A stretch of DNA of 14,542 bases from JAHEYF01 sp045805185 (GTDB lineage: Bacteria > Bacteroidota > Bacteroidia > B-17B0 > Aurantibacillaceae). Under the pieces are notes generated by a model that was given only the letters and a program-made list of their open reading frames with translations, did not search any database and was not told the origin of the DNA. The stretch is taken from positions 1 through 14,542 of the forward strand of contig JBJMLS010000240.1 in the NCBI GenBank assembly GCA_045805185.1, read 5' to 3'. Shown piece by piece: positions 14,324-14,542 of this stretch (positions are counted from its first letter, which is position 1; each line of letters starts with the position of its first letter). The translations under genes and the position numbers were made by a program.

Positions 14324-14542
14324 GAATTATTCTGTTTTAAATATTGTTTAGGGCTAATTCCATCTAAAGACTGATGAGGATAATTTTCATTGTAATCCTC
14401 CATCCATTCATCTTTAATATCTATAAGTTCAGTTACATTTCGGAAGATGTATGCATCAAGAACATCTTCTCTAAAGGTTCGGTTAAATCTTTCAATAAAT
14501 GCGTTCTGAACGGGTTTGCCAGGTTGAATATGTTTTAGTTTG
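14288..14542 (-). mobile_element. IS3-family insertion sequence, right end (rest outside window)
   Basis: The transposase C-terminus enters from the window's right edge on the minus strand. Behind its stop, reading outwards, is a short terminal stretch CTGAAAAAAGGGGGGCTTAC, which resembles an IS3-group terminal inverted repeat. I place the boundary at a TG near 14288, but the exact end cannot be fixed without the other end. No second copy of this terminal sequence is visible in the window. Confidence 0.7.
14305..14542 (-). CDS. IS3-family transposase (OrfB-type integrase core), C-terminal fragment
   Basis: 78 residues are visible; the 5' part lies beyond the window. The sequence KHIQPGKPVQNAFIERFNRT carries the last acidic residue of the DDE triad (the Glu in FIERFNR). 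It is followed by REDVLDAYIF and a terminal WMEDYNENYPHQSLDGISPKQYL, the standard C-terminus of IS3-family OrfB (integrase catalytic core, rve). It catalyses strand transfer for the element. The stop is at 14305-14307. Its 3' end overlaps, on the opposite strand, the last codons of the putAbiC-like frame, as expected if the element inserted into that gene. Whether the element is complete cannot be judged here. Confidence 0.93.
   Translation of the reverse strand, partial: KLKHIQPGKPVQNAFIERFNRTFREDVLDAYIFRNVTELIDIKDEWMEDYNENYPHQSLDGISPKQYLKQNNSYFSTV

Overview
The window looks like chromosomal DNA of a member of the Bacteroidota. Promoter-like TAnnTTTG boxes sit close to several start codons, Shine-Dalgarno sequences are absent, and the gene content (DUF4286, DUF4139/MuiA-like, WG-repeat and TPR exported proteins with short signal peptides ending in a Gln-type junction) is typical of that phylum. 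I cannot name a genus from sequence alone.

Layout. Positions 1-536 hold the 3' end of rplU (L21) and all of rpmA (L27), closed by a strong intrinsic terminator. serS (760-2034) follows with its own promoter-like box and its own terminator. Positions 2118-6498 form a tight same-strand cluster: a small putative lipoprotein, a 607-residue TPR protein (ATGA overlap), a DUF4139/MuiA-like exported protein, and a DUF4286 protein. rsmA/ksgA (6565-7338) follows behind a TAnnTTTG box placed so close to the ATG that the transcript may be leaderless. A small conserved minus-strand protein lies at 7421-7663.

Positions 7776-12239 encode a very large exported WG-repeat protein (about 1487 aa). Its C-terminal two thirds is an ancient tandem duplication with a period of about 495-500 residues, plus a short stub of a third copy. 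Its stop codon directly abuts the stop of a convergent thioredoxin gene (12240-12557, minus).

From about 12,670 to the end the DNA is visibly more A/T-rich and gene-poor. It contains decayed open frames. It also contains a membrane-anchored protein resembling the putative phage abortive infection (putAbiC) family: its two transmembrane segments are open in frame but have no usable start codon, and its 3' end runs into an IS3-family element whose transposase C-terminus enters from the right edge. I read this as an eroding accessory (defence) patch next to housekeeping genes. No intact novel multi-gene system is evident. The most unusual intact object is the internally duplicated WG-repeat protein.
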